Below the pieces are notes generated by a model that was not told where the DNA came from, did no database searches, and was given only the letters and a program-made list of their open reading frames with translations. Both the position numbers and the translations under genes were made by a program. Shown piece after piece: positions 15,511 through 24,213 of a stretch of 64,000 nt of DNA; position 1 is the first letter of the stretch; each line of letters begins with the position of its first letter. This stretch comes from CAYPUT01 sp046541715 (GTDB lineage Bacteria > Spirochaetota > Spirochaetia > DSM-27196 > PWMO01): NCBI GenBank assembly GCA_046541715.1, contig JBKHCS010000004.1, forward strand, positions 1 through 64,000, written 5' to 3'.

Positions 15511-17148
15511 CTACATCATTCCCATGCCGCCGGGGGGCATTCCGCCGCCGCCCGCGTCGGACTTCTCTTCGGGAAGATCCGTAATGGCGCATTCGGTGGT
15601 AAGCAGGAGGCTCGCGATGGATGCGGCGTTCTGCAATGCCGAGCGGGTGACCTTGGCCGGATCGATAATACCGGCCTTTATCATGTTGACCCACTCCATT
15701 TTGGCGGCATCGAAGCCGATACCGGATTTCTCGGTCCGGGCACGCTGGGAGATGATCGACCCGTCGACACCGGCGTTAATGGCGATCTGGCGAATCGGCT
15801 CTTCCAGGGCTCGCTTTACGATCCGGAACCCGACGACCTCTTCCTCGTCCATTGCATCGGTGTTCTCGGCTTCGAGGGCGGCAATCGCCTGTACCAGGCT
15901 AACGCCACCGCCGGGGATAATGCCCTCTTCAATGGCGGCTCGAGTGGCCGAAAGCGCATCCTCGACCCGGTGCTTCTTTTCCTTGAGCTCGACCTCCGTC
16001 GCGGCACCGACGTTAATAACGGCGACACCGCCGGCGAGCTTCGCCAGCCGCTCCTGGAGCTTCTCCCGGTCGTAGTCCGAGGTAGTCTCTTCGATTTGAG
16101 CCTTAATCTGGGCGATCCGGCCCTTGATATCGTTCTGCTTTCCGGCGCCGTTGATAATCGTGGTGTCTTCTTTGTTCACCTTGATCGACTGGGCGCTACC
16201 GAGCTGGGTCAGCTCCGTGGTCTCGAGCTTGAGGCCAAGCTCTTCGGAGATAACCTCGCCACCGGTCAGTACCGCGATGTCTTCCAGCATTGCCTTCCGG
16301 CGGTCACCAAAGCCCGGAGCCTTTACGGCGACAGCCTGGAGGGTTCCCCGGATGGTGTTGACGACAAGGGTAGCCAGAGCCTCTCCCTCGATGTCTTCGG
16401 CGATGATGAGGATCGGCTTGGACTGCTGGGCGACCTTCTCCAGGATGGGAAGCAGATCCTTCATGCTGGAGATCTTCTTGTCGTGGATGAGGATGTACGG
16501 GTTCTCGAGAACCGAGGTCATCTGATCCTTATTGGTAGCGAAGTACGGAGAAACGAATCCCCGGTCGAACTGCATACCTTCGACGAACTCGGTGGTCGTC
16601 TCGATGGTCTTGGACTCTTCGACGGTAATAACGCCGTCCTTTCCGACCTTTTCCATGGCTCCGGCGATCTCTTCGCCGATCTCCATGTCGTTGTTTGCGG
16701 ATATCGCCGCTACCTGGGCGATCTCTTCCTTGTCCTTGATTACCTTGCTCATCTTGGCAATCTGGTCGACGGCGACCCCGACTGCCTTATCGATGCCTCG
16801 CTTGATGCCCATCGGGTTGATACCCGCGGCAACACTCTTGAGGCCTTCCTTGATGATGCTGTAGGCAAGGACCGTTGCGGTTGTGGTACCGTCACCGGCG
16901 ATGTCGTTGGTCTTGGTGGCCACTTCTTTGAGAAGCTGGGCCCCCATGTTCTCGAAGGCATCTTCGAGCTCGACCTCTTTCGCTACGGACACTCCGTCCT
17001 TGGTGACCGTCGGTGCTCCGAACTTCTTGTCCAGAAGTACGTTCCGGCCCTTGGGACCGAGAGTCACCTTGACCGCATTCGACAGTTTCTCGACGCCACG
17101 AAGAAGTGCGCGCCGGGCTTCTTCATCGAACACAAGTTGCTTGGCCAT
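15511..17148 (-). CDS. groEL: 60 kDa chaperonin GroEL
   Basis: A 545-residue ATP-driven chaperonin that folds proteins inside its double ring. The sequence is canonical throughout: VTLGPKGRNVLLDKK, DGTTTATVLA for ATP binding, the apical domain, and the C-terminal Gly/Met tail (GGMPPGGMGMM). It is transcribed alone: a sigma70-like promoter lies about 70 bases upstream, GGAAGGA precedes the ATG, and a strong terminator follows. groES is not adjacent on either side. No CIRCE (HrcA operator) inverted repeat is seen in the upstream region, so heat-shock control must use another route. Confidence 0.98.
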   Translation of the reverse strand: MAKQLVFDEEARRALLRGVEKLSNAVKVTLGPKGRNVLLDKKFGAPTVTKDGVSVAKEVELEDAFENMGAQLLKEVATKTNDIAGDGTTTATVLAYSIIKEGLKSVAAGINPMGIKRGIDKAVGVAVDQIAKMSKVIKDKEEIAQVAAISANNDMEIGEEIAGAMEKVGKDGVITVEESKTIETTTEFVEGMQFDRGFVSPYFATNKDQMTSVLENPYILIHDKKISSMKDLLPILEKVAQQSKPILIIAEDIEGEALATLVVNTIRGTLQAVAVKAPGFGDRRKAMLEDIAVLTGGEVISEELGLKLETTELTQLGSAQSIKVNKEDTTIINGAGKQNDIKGRIAQIKAQIEETTSDYDREKLQERLAKLAGGVAVINVGAATEVELKEKKHRVEDALSATRAAIEEGIIPGGGVSLVQAIAALEAENTDAMDEEEVVGFRIVKRALEEPIRQIAINAGVDGSIISQRARTEKSGIGFDAAKMEWVNMIKAGIIDPAKVTRSALQNAASIASLLLTTECAITDLPEEKSDAGGGGMPPGGMGMM

Positions 17149-17216
17149 GTTCCTTCCCTCTCTTCAAAAAAATAGAGTTTTGAGTTTCACTGTGGATGTG
17201 AGCTTACGCTGCCGGA

Positions 17217-17245
17217 AAAATACCAAGGATCGCCGACAACATCAA
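17217..17245 (-). promoter_or_regulatory. Promoter of groEL
   Basis: Minus-strand TTGATG (17240-17245), 17-bp spacer, TATTTT (17217-17222). It leaves a leader of about 60 nt with a GGAAGGA ribosome site. No CIRCE repeat is present between it and the gene. Confidence 0.55.
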
Positions 17246-17252
17246 ATTTTTT

Positions 17253-18074
17253 TTACCAATCTATTCGATCCCGGGTAAAGAGCTCCTCGATCTCCCCGGT
17301 ATCCGAACGCCGAACCCGAAGGGCTCCGGTCTCGCCGATCCCGACGACGACCCCGGGGACCGCCTCGGATCCGGCCCCCGACCGGAGGCCCGCCCCCTTT
17401 AAGATCACCCTCGAACCCACCCCCGCCAACCGCTGCTCCAGGGACCGGCGCCACTCGACGGCCTCGAGGGCGCTCCGAAGGTGCGCGAGGAGAGGCGAAA
17501 GGAGGGTCCCCGGATCGATGACCTCGCTCGGATCGGCGGCGCCGGCGAGAGCAAGTGAGGTCGCCGGGGCCCGAAGGTCCGGAGGAAATCGCCGTTGATT
17601 GACGTTGAGCCCGATTCCGACGAGGAACCAGGAGGCCGCGTGATGACAGAGAATCCCGGCAACCTTTTTTCCTCCGAGGAAGAGATCGTTGGGCCATTTT
17701 ATCCGCACGTCGGCATACCGTCGCTCTTCGAGAAACCGGGCGAGGCCGAGGGCCATCCGCAGGGGAAGCGCCTCCCAGGGAGCCGGAACCCAGGGCTCCG
17801 GGAGACAGAGGGTAAACATCAGGCTGCTCCCCCGGGGTGCCGTCCAGCTGCGGTTCGGGCCCTGTCCTCGCCCGGCAGTCTGAAAGTCGCACCGGAGGAC
17901 CGCACCCGCGGCGGAGGCAACGGCTGAATCCGGTCCGGTAACGGGGCCCGAGAGCACCAGCTCCCGGGCATCCTCCATGGTGGAGCCGGTCGTGGGAACC
18001 GCGTAAACGGGCCCTCCAAAGGGGTTGGGGCCCTCTTTGGCTCTCTCTTGGACTCTGTAACCGACTAATTGCAA
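17253..18074 (-). CDS. birA: Biotin--[acetyl-CoA carboxylase] ligase, without DNA-binding domain
   Basis: Attaches biotin to carrier proteins through biotinyl-AMP. The 273-residue protein has GRGQGPNRSW (68-77, the GRGRxGRxW biotin/ATP loop, with two substitutions), KWPND (126-130) and GKKVAGIL (136-143), plus a C-terminal SH3-like domain. It starts at the catalytic domain, so this is the group I type without the N-terminal helix-turn-helix and cannot act as a repressor. TTG at 18074 is the likely start because AGGAG lies eight bases upstream and no ATG/GTG fits. It diverges from zwf, the zwf -35 box lying over the birA start. Confidence 0.92.
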   Translation of the reverse strand: MQLVGYRVQERAKEGPNPFGGPVYAVPTTGSTMEDARELVLSGPVTGPDSAVASAAGAVLRCDFQTAGRGQGPNRSWTAPRGSSLMFTLCLPEPWVPAPWEALPLRMALGLARFLEERRYADVRIKWPNDLFLGGKKVAGILCHHAASWFLVGIGLNVNQRRFPPDLRAPATSLALAGAADPSEVIDPGTLLSPLLAHLRSALEAVEWRRSLEQRLAGVGSRVILKGAGLRSGAGSEAVPGVVVGIGETGALRVRRSDTGEIEELFTRDRIDW

Positions 18075-18097
18075 TTGAGGAACTCCTCCACGATATT
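18069..18097 (+). promoter_or_regulatory. Promoter of zwf, leaderless geometry
   Basis: TTGCAA (18069-18074), 17-bp spacer, GATATT (18092-18097), seven bases to the ATG at 18105. The -35 box lies on the divergent birA start codon. Confidence 0.45.
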
Positions 18098-18104
18098 AGG
18101 ACTG

Positions 18105-19580
18105 ATGGCAACCAATCCACTTTTCGCTGGACTCGAGTACGTAAAAGAACCCCCGCCCTTCGCCATAACCATATTCGGCGTTACCGGAGATCTTACACAA
18201 AAGAAGCTCATGCCGGCGCTCTTTTCCCTTTATTCTAAGGGAACCAGCCGCTTCAAGATCGTCGGATTCGCCCGGCGGGATTGGCGCGGCGAGACGGTCC
18301 GGGAGAAGGCCCGGGGGATGCTCGACGGTTTCCCCGGAGCCGAAGGGGAGCGATTGACCTCCTTTCTTCAGCGGATCGAGTACGTGCAATCGACCTTCGA
18401 AGACGACGAGGGCTACGGACGCCTCGGGAAGGCCCTCGAGGAGTATCAGAACCGGATTTACTACCTCTCCACGCCGCCGGATTCCTACGAGACCATCATT
18501 CACAAGGTCGGGCGGCTCCCCCGGGGGAGCGGCACGACCCGGATTGTCGTCGAAAAGCCCTTCGGTCGGGATTTCGCCTCGGCCCAAGCACTAAACCGTC
18601 TTCTGTCGAAGTATTTCCGGGAAGATGAGATCTTCCGGATCGACCACTACCTCGGAAAGGAAACGGTTCAGAACATTCTGGTGCACCGCTTCGGAAACGG
18701 GATCTTCGAGCCGGTTTGGAACAGCCACTACATCGACCACGTCCAGATTACCGTCGCCGAGGACATCGGCGTCGGGACCCGGGCGAACTACTACGAGCAG
18801 GCCGGTACCCTTCGGGACATGATCCAGAACCACGCCTTCCAGCTGCTCTCGCTTACGGCGATGGAGCCGCCCCACAGCCTCGGCGCCGAGAGTATCCGGG
18901 ACGAAAAGGTTAAGATTCTCGAGGCGCTCCGGCCGATTACCTTCCGGGATATCTCGGAGCGGACCGTCCGGGGGCAGTACGGCCGGGGCTTTATGCACGG
19001 AAAGGAGGTCCCGGCCTACCGGGAAGAGGAGGGCGTCGATCCGGAGTCCGGAACCGAAACCTACGTCGCCCTTCAGCTCTTTCTGGATACCTGGCGCTGG
19101 TCCGGGGTCCCCTTCTACTTACGCTCCGGGAAACGGATGATGCGGAAGCTTTCGGAGATCTCTGTCCACTTCCGGAAGCCCCCCTTGGAGCTCTTCCGAA
19201 ACCGGCATCCGGCGCTTAATGAGAATGTGCTGATTATGCGTATCCAGCCGGAGGAAGGGGTTACGCTGAACATGAACGTCAAGATACCCGGGTACACGAC
19301 GGACATGCGACCGGTGAACATGGACTTCGCCTACGGCTCGGCCTTCGGAGAGCGGACCTTGGAGGCCTACGAACGACTCCTCTTCGACGTAATCCTCGGC
19401 GACTCGACCCTCTACACCCGAAGGGACGAGGTCGAAGAGTCCTGGGCGTTCATTACCCGGATTCTCGAAGGGTGGCGGCAAGAGAGCACTCCGCTCCCTC
19501 AGTATCAACCGGGAAGCTCCGGCCCGGCAGAGGCCCGGGAGCTTCTCGCTCGGGAGGGAAGACGATGGCGCAGACTCTAG
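18105..19580 (+). CDS. zwf: Glucose-6-phosphate 1-dehydrogenase
   Basis: Oxidises glucose 6-phosphate to 6-phosphogluconolactone with NADP (or NAD), feeding the oxidative pentose phosphate pathway. The 491-residue protein has the dinucleotide fold start FGVTGDLTQKK (24-34), EKPFGRD (150-155), and the substrate/catalytic motif RIDHYLGKE (178-186). The ATG at 18105 gives the expected family N-terminus; a TTG twelve codons upstream is in frame but lies in the -35 region. Its end overlaps the start of opcA by 16 bases, so the two are coupled and probably act as one unit. Confidence 0.97.
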   Translation: MATNPLFAGLEYVKEPPPFAITIFGVTGDLTQKKLMPALFSLYSKGTSRFKIVGFARRDWRGETVREKARGMLDGFPGAEGERLTSFLQRIEYVQSTFEDDEGYGRLGKALEEYQNRIYYLSTPPDSYETIIHKVGRLPRGSGTTRIVVEKPFGRDFASAQALNRLLSKYFREDEIFRIDHYLGKETVQNILVHRFGNGIFEPVWNSHYIDHVQITVAEDIGVGTRANYYEQAGTLRDMIQNHAFQLLSLTAMEPPHSLGAESIRDEKVKILEALRPITFRDISERTVRGQYGRGFMHGKEVPAYREEEGVDPESGTETYVALQLFLDTWRWSGVPFYLRSGKRMMRKLSEISVHFRKPPLELFRNRHPALNENVLIMRIQPEEGVTLNMNVKIPGYTTDMRPVNMDFAYGSAFGERTLEAYERLLFDVILGDSTLYTRRDEVEESWAFITRILEGWRQESTPLPQYQPGSSGPAEARELLAREGRRWRRL

Positions 19581-20560
19581 CCTTCGATCATCAACAGATC
19601 GAGGAAGAGCTTAAACGGATACAGCAGCAATCGGCCCCGACGGAGGCCCGGGCGACCATCCTCAATCTGTTGGTCTTCGCCGACATGAACGATCGGGAAG
19701 AAGCGGAGCGGGCCCTGGGATACGTCCTGGGGAAGCGGGCCGCCCGGATTATCCTCGTAATCAACAGCACCACGCCGGAGAGCAATATCGCCGTATCCGC
19801 CCGGTGCTACATCGACCCGGAGCGCAGGAGCGTCTGCCTCCAGGAAGTAATCGTCGAGAACGGCCGGGACCAGCTCGGGGCCGCGGTCAACACCTGGAGC
19901 CCCTTGCTTATCCGGGATACTCCGGTCTACGCCTGGTGGCGCCTGGGTATCGACCCGGAAAACGACCTGCTGCGAAGCGTCCAGGAGCTTTCGGACAAGG
20001 TTATCGTCGATACCGAGTCCGCCTTCGAAGGAGACGAGACCTTCGCAAAGGCACTCGCGCTCCACGAGCGGCTTGCCACGGCGATTAGCGACTTCGCCTG
20101 GCTCCGGGTCCAGGACCTCCGGCTCCTAGTCGCCCGGGCCTTCGATTCCGAGGAGTTACTAAACCGGCTATCGAACCTGGAGGGCCTAACGATTTCCGGG
20201 GCGCCTCCGGCATATTCCCGTCTCTTTGTCGGATGGCTCGCCTCGCGTTTGGGGTGGCGAAAAACTGCCGGGACGGGATTTCGGAGTCCCGGGGGCGAGA
20301 TCGCGGTAAGCTTCGGCGCCGGCGGGTCGGAGGAGTCCCTCGAGCTCGTCTTCCGCTTTCGGGAGGGCGCCCCGGTGACAATCCGGACCCGGGAGGGAAC
20401 CGCCGTCGTCGAAGGCGCCACGCCTGAGCCGTACGAGTGCGTCTTCGAAGTTCCGTCGACGGGACGACTCCTGCTACAGAACATCGACTCCGCCTACAGC
20501 GAGTTTCTCTATTTGGACGCCCTCCGGGGGTGGCTCGGAGAGACCGGCCCCCAGGCTTGA
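19565..20560 (+). CDS. opcA: Glucose-6-phosphate dehydrogenase assembly protein OpcA
   Basis: A 331-residue protein of the OpcA family, which in cyanobacteria activates or assembles G6PDH and is usually encoded beside zwf. The family pattern ATILNLLVF, an early Rossmann-like strand (ARIILVI), and the middle TPVYAWWRLG and AWLRVQDLR segments are present. The ATG at 19565 has GAGGGAAG upstream inside the zwf 3' end. OpcA is best known in actinobacteria and cyanobacteria; here it supports a redox-regulated or assembly-dependent G6PDH in this organism. Confidence 0.9.
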   Translation: MAQTLAFDHQQIEEELKRIQQQSAPTEARATILNLLVFADMNDREEAERALGYVLGKRAARIILVINSTTPESNIAVSARCYIDPERRSVCLQEVIVENGRDQLGAAVNTWSPLLIRDTPVYAWWRLGIDPENDLLRSVQELSDKVIVDTESAFEGDETFAKALALHERLATAISDFAWLRVQDLRLLVARAFDSEELLNRLSNLEGLTISGAPPAYSRLFVGWLASRLGWRKTAGTGFRSPGGEIAVSFGAGGSEESLELVFRFREGAPVTIRTREGTAVVEGATPEPYECVFEVPSTGRLLLQNIDSAYSEFLYLDALRGWLGETGPQA

Positions 20561-20672
20561 GCGGCCGGCCTGCGGGATTCCGTCAACAGGCTCCTTGATA
20601 CTCCCGGGGGATTGGCGATAGAGTGCAACGGGATTTTATACGAATCGGTGCATACATTTTCGGAGGCTTGTT

Positions 20673-21143
20673 GTGAAGGAGAGGCAACAGCGTCTTCAGT
20701 TGATAAAGCGCATCCTGAAGGAGCAACGCATCACCAGCCAGGAACAGCTCCTGGGTTTTTTGCAGCGCGAAGGGTTCAACGTTACCCAAGCAACCCTCTC
20801 GAGGGACCTCAAGCTCCTCAAGGTGGGGAAGGTTTCCGCGGGAGCCGAGGGATACGCCTACACGCTCCCGAGCGAAGAGGAGCGCCGGGAATCCGAGCGT
20901 AGCTACGTAGAGGATTTCCAGCGGGGATACGTATCCTTCGCGCTCTCGGGCAGCGTAGCTGTCGTCCGGACCCTGACCGGTCACGCCGACTCCGTCGCGA
21001 TAGCCTTGGACAACCTCGGCGTCCCGCAGATTCTCGGGACCGTAGCGGGAAACGACACCGTCTTGGCGGTGGTCCGGGAGGGGACGACGAAAGCTGCCCT
21101 CCTCTCGGCGCTTCGGGGAAAGATAGAGGATCTCGAGGAGTAG
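20673..21143 (+). CDS. argR: Arginine repressor ArgR
   Basis: Arginine-responsive DNA-binding regulator, 156 residues. The N-terminal winged helix-turn-helix (1-65) includes TQATLSRDLKLL. The C-terminal arginine-binding/hexamerisation domain has the conserved GTVAGNDTV (122-130). The GTG at 20673 follows GGAGG with seven bases between. It leads argC-argB-argD-argG and presumably controls that operon and itself. I looked for an ARG-box palindrome in the 112-base upstream gap and found none I would defend. Confidence 0.95.
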   Translation: MKERQQRLQLIKRILKEQRITSQEQLLGFLQREGFNVTQATLSRDLKLLKVGKVSAGAEGYAYTLPSEEERRESERSYVEDFQRGYVSFALSGSVAVVRTLTGHADSVAIALDNLGVPQILGTVAGNDTVLAVVREGTTKAALLSALRGKIEDLEE

Positions 21144-21146
21144 CCC

Positions 21147-22178
21147 TTGACCGTTCTTGTTCTCGGGAGCACCGGGTACGCCGGCACGCTCTTTCTCCGA
21201 CTGCTTACGTCCCATCCGGACGTTACCACGGTTTTGGCCGTTTCCGGCTCCCGGGGGGGGCAACGCGTCCTGGATCTCGATCCCGGCCTTTCCGCCGTCG
21301 CCGTCGAGAAGATACCCGGCGGCGTCTTTCTGTCGCCGGAAGAGGCGGCATCGAAGAAGGTGGATGTCGTGTTTGCCGCGCTCCCACACCTTGAATCGTC
21401 CAAGTTACTCGACCCCTACTACGGAAGGGCCGTCGTTATCGATTTGGCCGCGGATTTTCGTATCCAGGATACGGGGCTCTTCGAAAAGGCCTACGGCGCT
21501 CCGCCTCCCCGGAGGAAGCTCCTCGAAGGAGCCGTCTACGGGCTCGCCGAGCTCTACCGGGACCAGGTCCGCCGAACCGACCTCGTGGCGAACCCCGGAT
21601 GCTACCCGACCGCATCGCTCCTGCCCATCCTCCCGCTCCTGAGAGCCGGGCTAATCGGCGGGCCCATCGTTCTCAACGCACTTTCGGGCATAACCGGTGC
21701 CGGAAAGAAGGCTAAGGAGGACTATCTCTTCGCCGAGCGGGCGGAGAACGTCAACGCCTACGCACCGGGGACGAGCCACCGGCACTGGGCAGAGATGTGG
21801 GAGCAGGCCCGGCTGAGCGGTCTCTCGGAATCTCTTTTCTTTACGCCGCACCTGGTACCCATCCGGAAGGGCATAGAGGTCTCGGGGGTCGCCCGCCTCA
21901 CCTCCGGGGCCACCGCCGGCGGGATAGCCGAAGCGCTCGAGGGCGCCTACGGATCTGCCCCCTTCGTAACCCTTACCGGAGACCGTATTCCTCAAACCCG
22001 GGACGTCCGGGATACCAATCGCTGCGACATCGGATGGCGGATAGAAGGGGAACACCTCTTTTTCTTTTCCGTTATCGACAACCTCATGAAAGGCGCCTCC
22101 GGACAGGCGGTGCAGAATATGAATATTCGCTTCGGCCTCGACGAGACGGCAGGATTGCCGCTGACGGGGAGCAGCTGA
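21147..22178 (+). CDS. argC: N-acetyl-gamma-glutamyl-phosphate reductase
   Basis: Third step of arginine synthesis: NADPH reduction of N-acetylglutamyl phosphate to the semialdehyde. The 343-residue protein has GSTGYAG (7-13) for NADP, and NPGCYPTAS with catalytic Cys152. The start is TTG at 21147, three bases after argR and with GAGGAG at its 3' end serving as ribosome site; no ATG or GTG would give the conserved N-terminus. Length is normal. Confidence 0.95.
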   Translation: MTVLVLGSTGYAGTLFLRLLTSHPDVTTVLAVSGSRGGQRVLDLDPGLSAVAVEKIPGGVFLSPEEAASKKVDVVFAALPHLESSKLLDPYYGRAVVIDLAADFRIQDTGLFEKAYGAPPPRRKLLEGAVYGLAELYRDQVRRTDLVANPGCYPTASLLPILPLLRAGLIGGPIVLNALSGITGAGKKAKEDYLFAERAENVNAYAPGTSHRHWAEMWEQARLSGLSESLFFTPHLVPIRKGIEVSGVARLTSGATAGGIAEALEGAYGSAPFVTLTGDRIPQTRDVRDTNRCDIGWRIEGEHLFFFSVIDNLMKGASGQAVQNMNIRFGLDETAGLPLTGSS

Positions 22179-22197
22179 AAACCGGGGAAGTAACGGC

Positions 22198-22968
22198 TTG
22201 AAACCAACGATAGTCATTAAGCTTGGCGGCCGAGCCTTCGAAAACCCCGAAGGCTCGAAGATGTTCGCCCGGGAGCTCGCGGGTATCCGAAAAACCTACT
22301 CTCCGATCGTCGTCCACGGCGGCGGAAAGGAGATTACCGACTTGAGCCGGCGCCTCGGTGTCGAGCCGCAGTTCGTCGAAGGGCTCCGAATAACCACCGC
22401 CGAAGAGATGAACCTGGTCGATATGGTCCTCGCGGGGCTGGTCAACAAGCGCCTGGTCCGGGTGTTCCGGCAGGTCGGCGTATCCGCCGTCGGGGTTTCC
22501 GGAGCCGACGGGAGTCTGGTTTCCGCCCTCCCCTTGGGACCCGGAACCAAACACACGGGTATGGTCGGTACGGTCGATCCGAAGCTGATACAGACCTTAC
22601 TAACCGGAGGCTTTCTCCCGGTTGTCGCTCCCCCTTCGGCGGACATTTCGGGCACCCCCTTCAACATCAACGCCGACTCCGTCGCCCTCGGGCTTGCCGA
22701 GGGGCTCCGGGCCGAGGATCTGGTCTACCTCTCGGACGTCCCGGGGGTTCGGATCGGAGAAGAAGTGCTGCGCCATATCTCCGTCGAATCGATCGAAGAG
22801 GAGATTGCCCGGGGAAGTATCTCCGGGGGGATGATTCCAAAGCTGCGCTCCTGCGCCGCGGCTTTGCGCGGGGGGGTCAAAAACTCTATCATAGGGCAGT
22901 ATTCCCGGGAGGGGGATCTTCTCCGGCTGCTTTCCCAAGAACTCGGAACAAGGATTGGATCATCCTGA
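22198..22968 (+). CDS. argB: Acetylglutamate kinase
   Basis: Second step of arginine synthesis: phosphorylation of N-acetylglutamate. The 256-residue amino-acid kinase has IVIKLGGRAF at the start, VVHGGGKEI (substrate glycine loop), FNINADSVA and the C-terminal SGGMIPKL lysine motif. It starts with TTG at 22198, 19 bases after argC, with GGGAAG upstream. It lacks the N-terminal extension helix of arginine-sensitive hexameric kinases, so it is probably not the feedback-inhibited type (inference). Confidence 0.95.
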   Translation: MKPTIVIKLGGRAFENPEGSKMFARELAGIRKTYSPIVVHGGGKEITDLSRRLGVEPQFVEGLRITTAEEMNLVDMVLAGLVNKRLVRVFRQVGVSAVGVSGADGSLVSALPLGPGTKHTGMVGTVDPKLIQTLLTGGFLPVVAPPSADISGTPFNINADSVALGLAEGLRAEDLVYLSDVPGVRIGEEVLRHISVESIEEEIARGSISGGMIPKLRSCAAALRGGVKNSIIGQYSREGDLLRLLSQELGTRIGSS

Positions 22969-24197
22969 TGAGGATCACTGATACCACCTCGGTGCCGAAG
23001 CACTATGCAACCGAGCGACAGCTCTTTCTCCGGGGGAAAGGCTCCTACCTCTTCGATAACGGTGGGGCCAAGTACCTCGACCTCGGTGCCGGAATCGCCG
23101 TAAACGCCCTCGGCTACGGCCGCCGAGACCTCGCCCGAGTAGCCGCCCGGCAGATGCGAAAGGTTGTTCACGTATCCAATCTCTACGCGACCGAAGCTGC
23201 CCTCGAGTTGGGAGACCGGCTGGTCCATTCCTGGCCTGGGGATCCCGAGCGATTCGCCGCCTGCTTTTTCGGCAATAGCGGGACCGAAGCCAACGAAGCG
23301 GCAATCAAGTTCGCCCGGCTCTACGCTCACGAGAAGAAGGGGCCCGGAAACCACCGGCTGGTAAGTTTCGAGAAGGCCTTCCACGGCCGGACCTTGGGAG
23401 CCCTCGCGATAACGCCGACCCCGGCGTACCGGGAGAAGTTCGAGCCTTTGATGCCCGGGACCGAGACCCTGCCGTATAACGATCCCGAGGCCCTGGCGGC
23501 AGGGTTGGATTCCGGGGTGGCCGGGGTCATCGTCGAGCCGGTTCAGGGAGAAGGGGGCCTCGAGGTCATGACGCCTGAATTCGCCGCCCGGCTAAACGAG
23601 CTCTGCCGGCGACACGACATCATCCTGATCGCCGACGAAATTCAGACCGGTCTCGGGCGGACCGGAGAGCTCTACGGGAGCCGCGTGGTGGGCCTCGAGC
23701 CTGACATCGTCTCCCTCTCCAAGCCCTTGGCCGGTGGGCTCCCGCTGTCGGCGACTCTGATCCCGGCGCGGGTCAACGACCTGCTACACCCCGGGGACCA
23801 CGGCACCACCTTCGGTGGTGGCCCCGTGACCTGCGCCGTCGCCCTGAAGGTTTGGGAAACCGTCGCGGATACCGCGTTTCTCGCGGAGGTTCGGCGGAAG
23901 GCGGCCCTCCTCGACGGGCTCCTCCGGGAGACGGCCGAAACCAACCCGGCGGTCGAGGGCCTTTGGGGCATCGGATTGTTGAGGGGCATCGGCCTCCGGC
24001 TCCCGGAAGGCCGGGAGAAGGAAACAATGAAGTCGGTAATAGACGCCGCAGCCGCCCGGGGGGTCTTGATTTTGCGTTCCGGGGCAAACCGGATTCGCAT
24101 TGCGCCGCCGTTGACCATTACCGACGCCGAGCTCCGTCGGGGCATCGGCATAGTCAGAGAGGTTCTGGCTGCGTGGCAACGTGTAACGAAGCAGTAA
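22968..24197 (+). CDS. argD: Acetylornithine aminotransferase
   Basis: PLP enzyme converting N-acetylglutamate semialdehyde to N-acetylornithine; 409 residues. Class III aminotransferase features are clear: NSGTEANEAAIK (103-114), EIQTGLGRTG (224-233) and the PLP lysine Lys252 in SLSKPLAGG. The ATG at 22968 overlaps the argB stop (TGATG). Some ArgD proteins also act in lysine synthesis as DapC; that cannot be judged here. Confidence 0.95.
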   Translation: MRITDTTSVPKHYATERQLFLRGKGSYLFDNGGAKYLDLGAGIAVNALGYGRRDLARVAARQMRKVVHVSNLYATEAALELGDRLVHSWPGDPERFAACFFGNSGTEANEAAIKFARLYAHEKKGPGNHRLVSFEKAFHGRTLGALAITPTPAYREKFEPLMPGTETLPYNDPEALAAGLDSGVAGVIVEPVQGEGGLEVMTPEFAARLNELCRRHDIILIADEIQTGLGRTGELYGSRVVGLEPDIVSLSKPLAGGLPLSATLIPARVNDLLHPGDHGTTFGGGPVTCAVALKVWETVADTAFLAEVRRKAALLDGLLRETAETNPAVEGLWGIGLLRGIGLRLPEGREKETMKSVIDAAAARGVLILRSGANRIRIAPPLTITDAELRRGIGIVREVLAAWQRVTKQ

Positions 24198-24213
24198 GGA
24201 GAACGGAATAGAG

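Noticed and set aside
15502..17175. A 557-codon plus-strand open frame across groEL
   Set aside because: Antisense shadow of a highly conserved chaperonin gene; no family resemblance and no ribosome site.
20561..20672. ARG-box operator upstream of argR
   Set aside because: AT-rich stretches around 20633-20660 have no convincing dyad; a motif scan with known ARG boxes would be needed.
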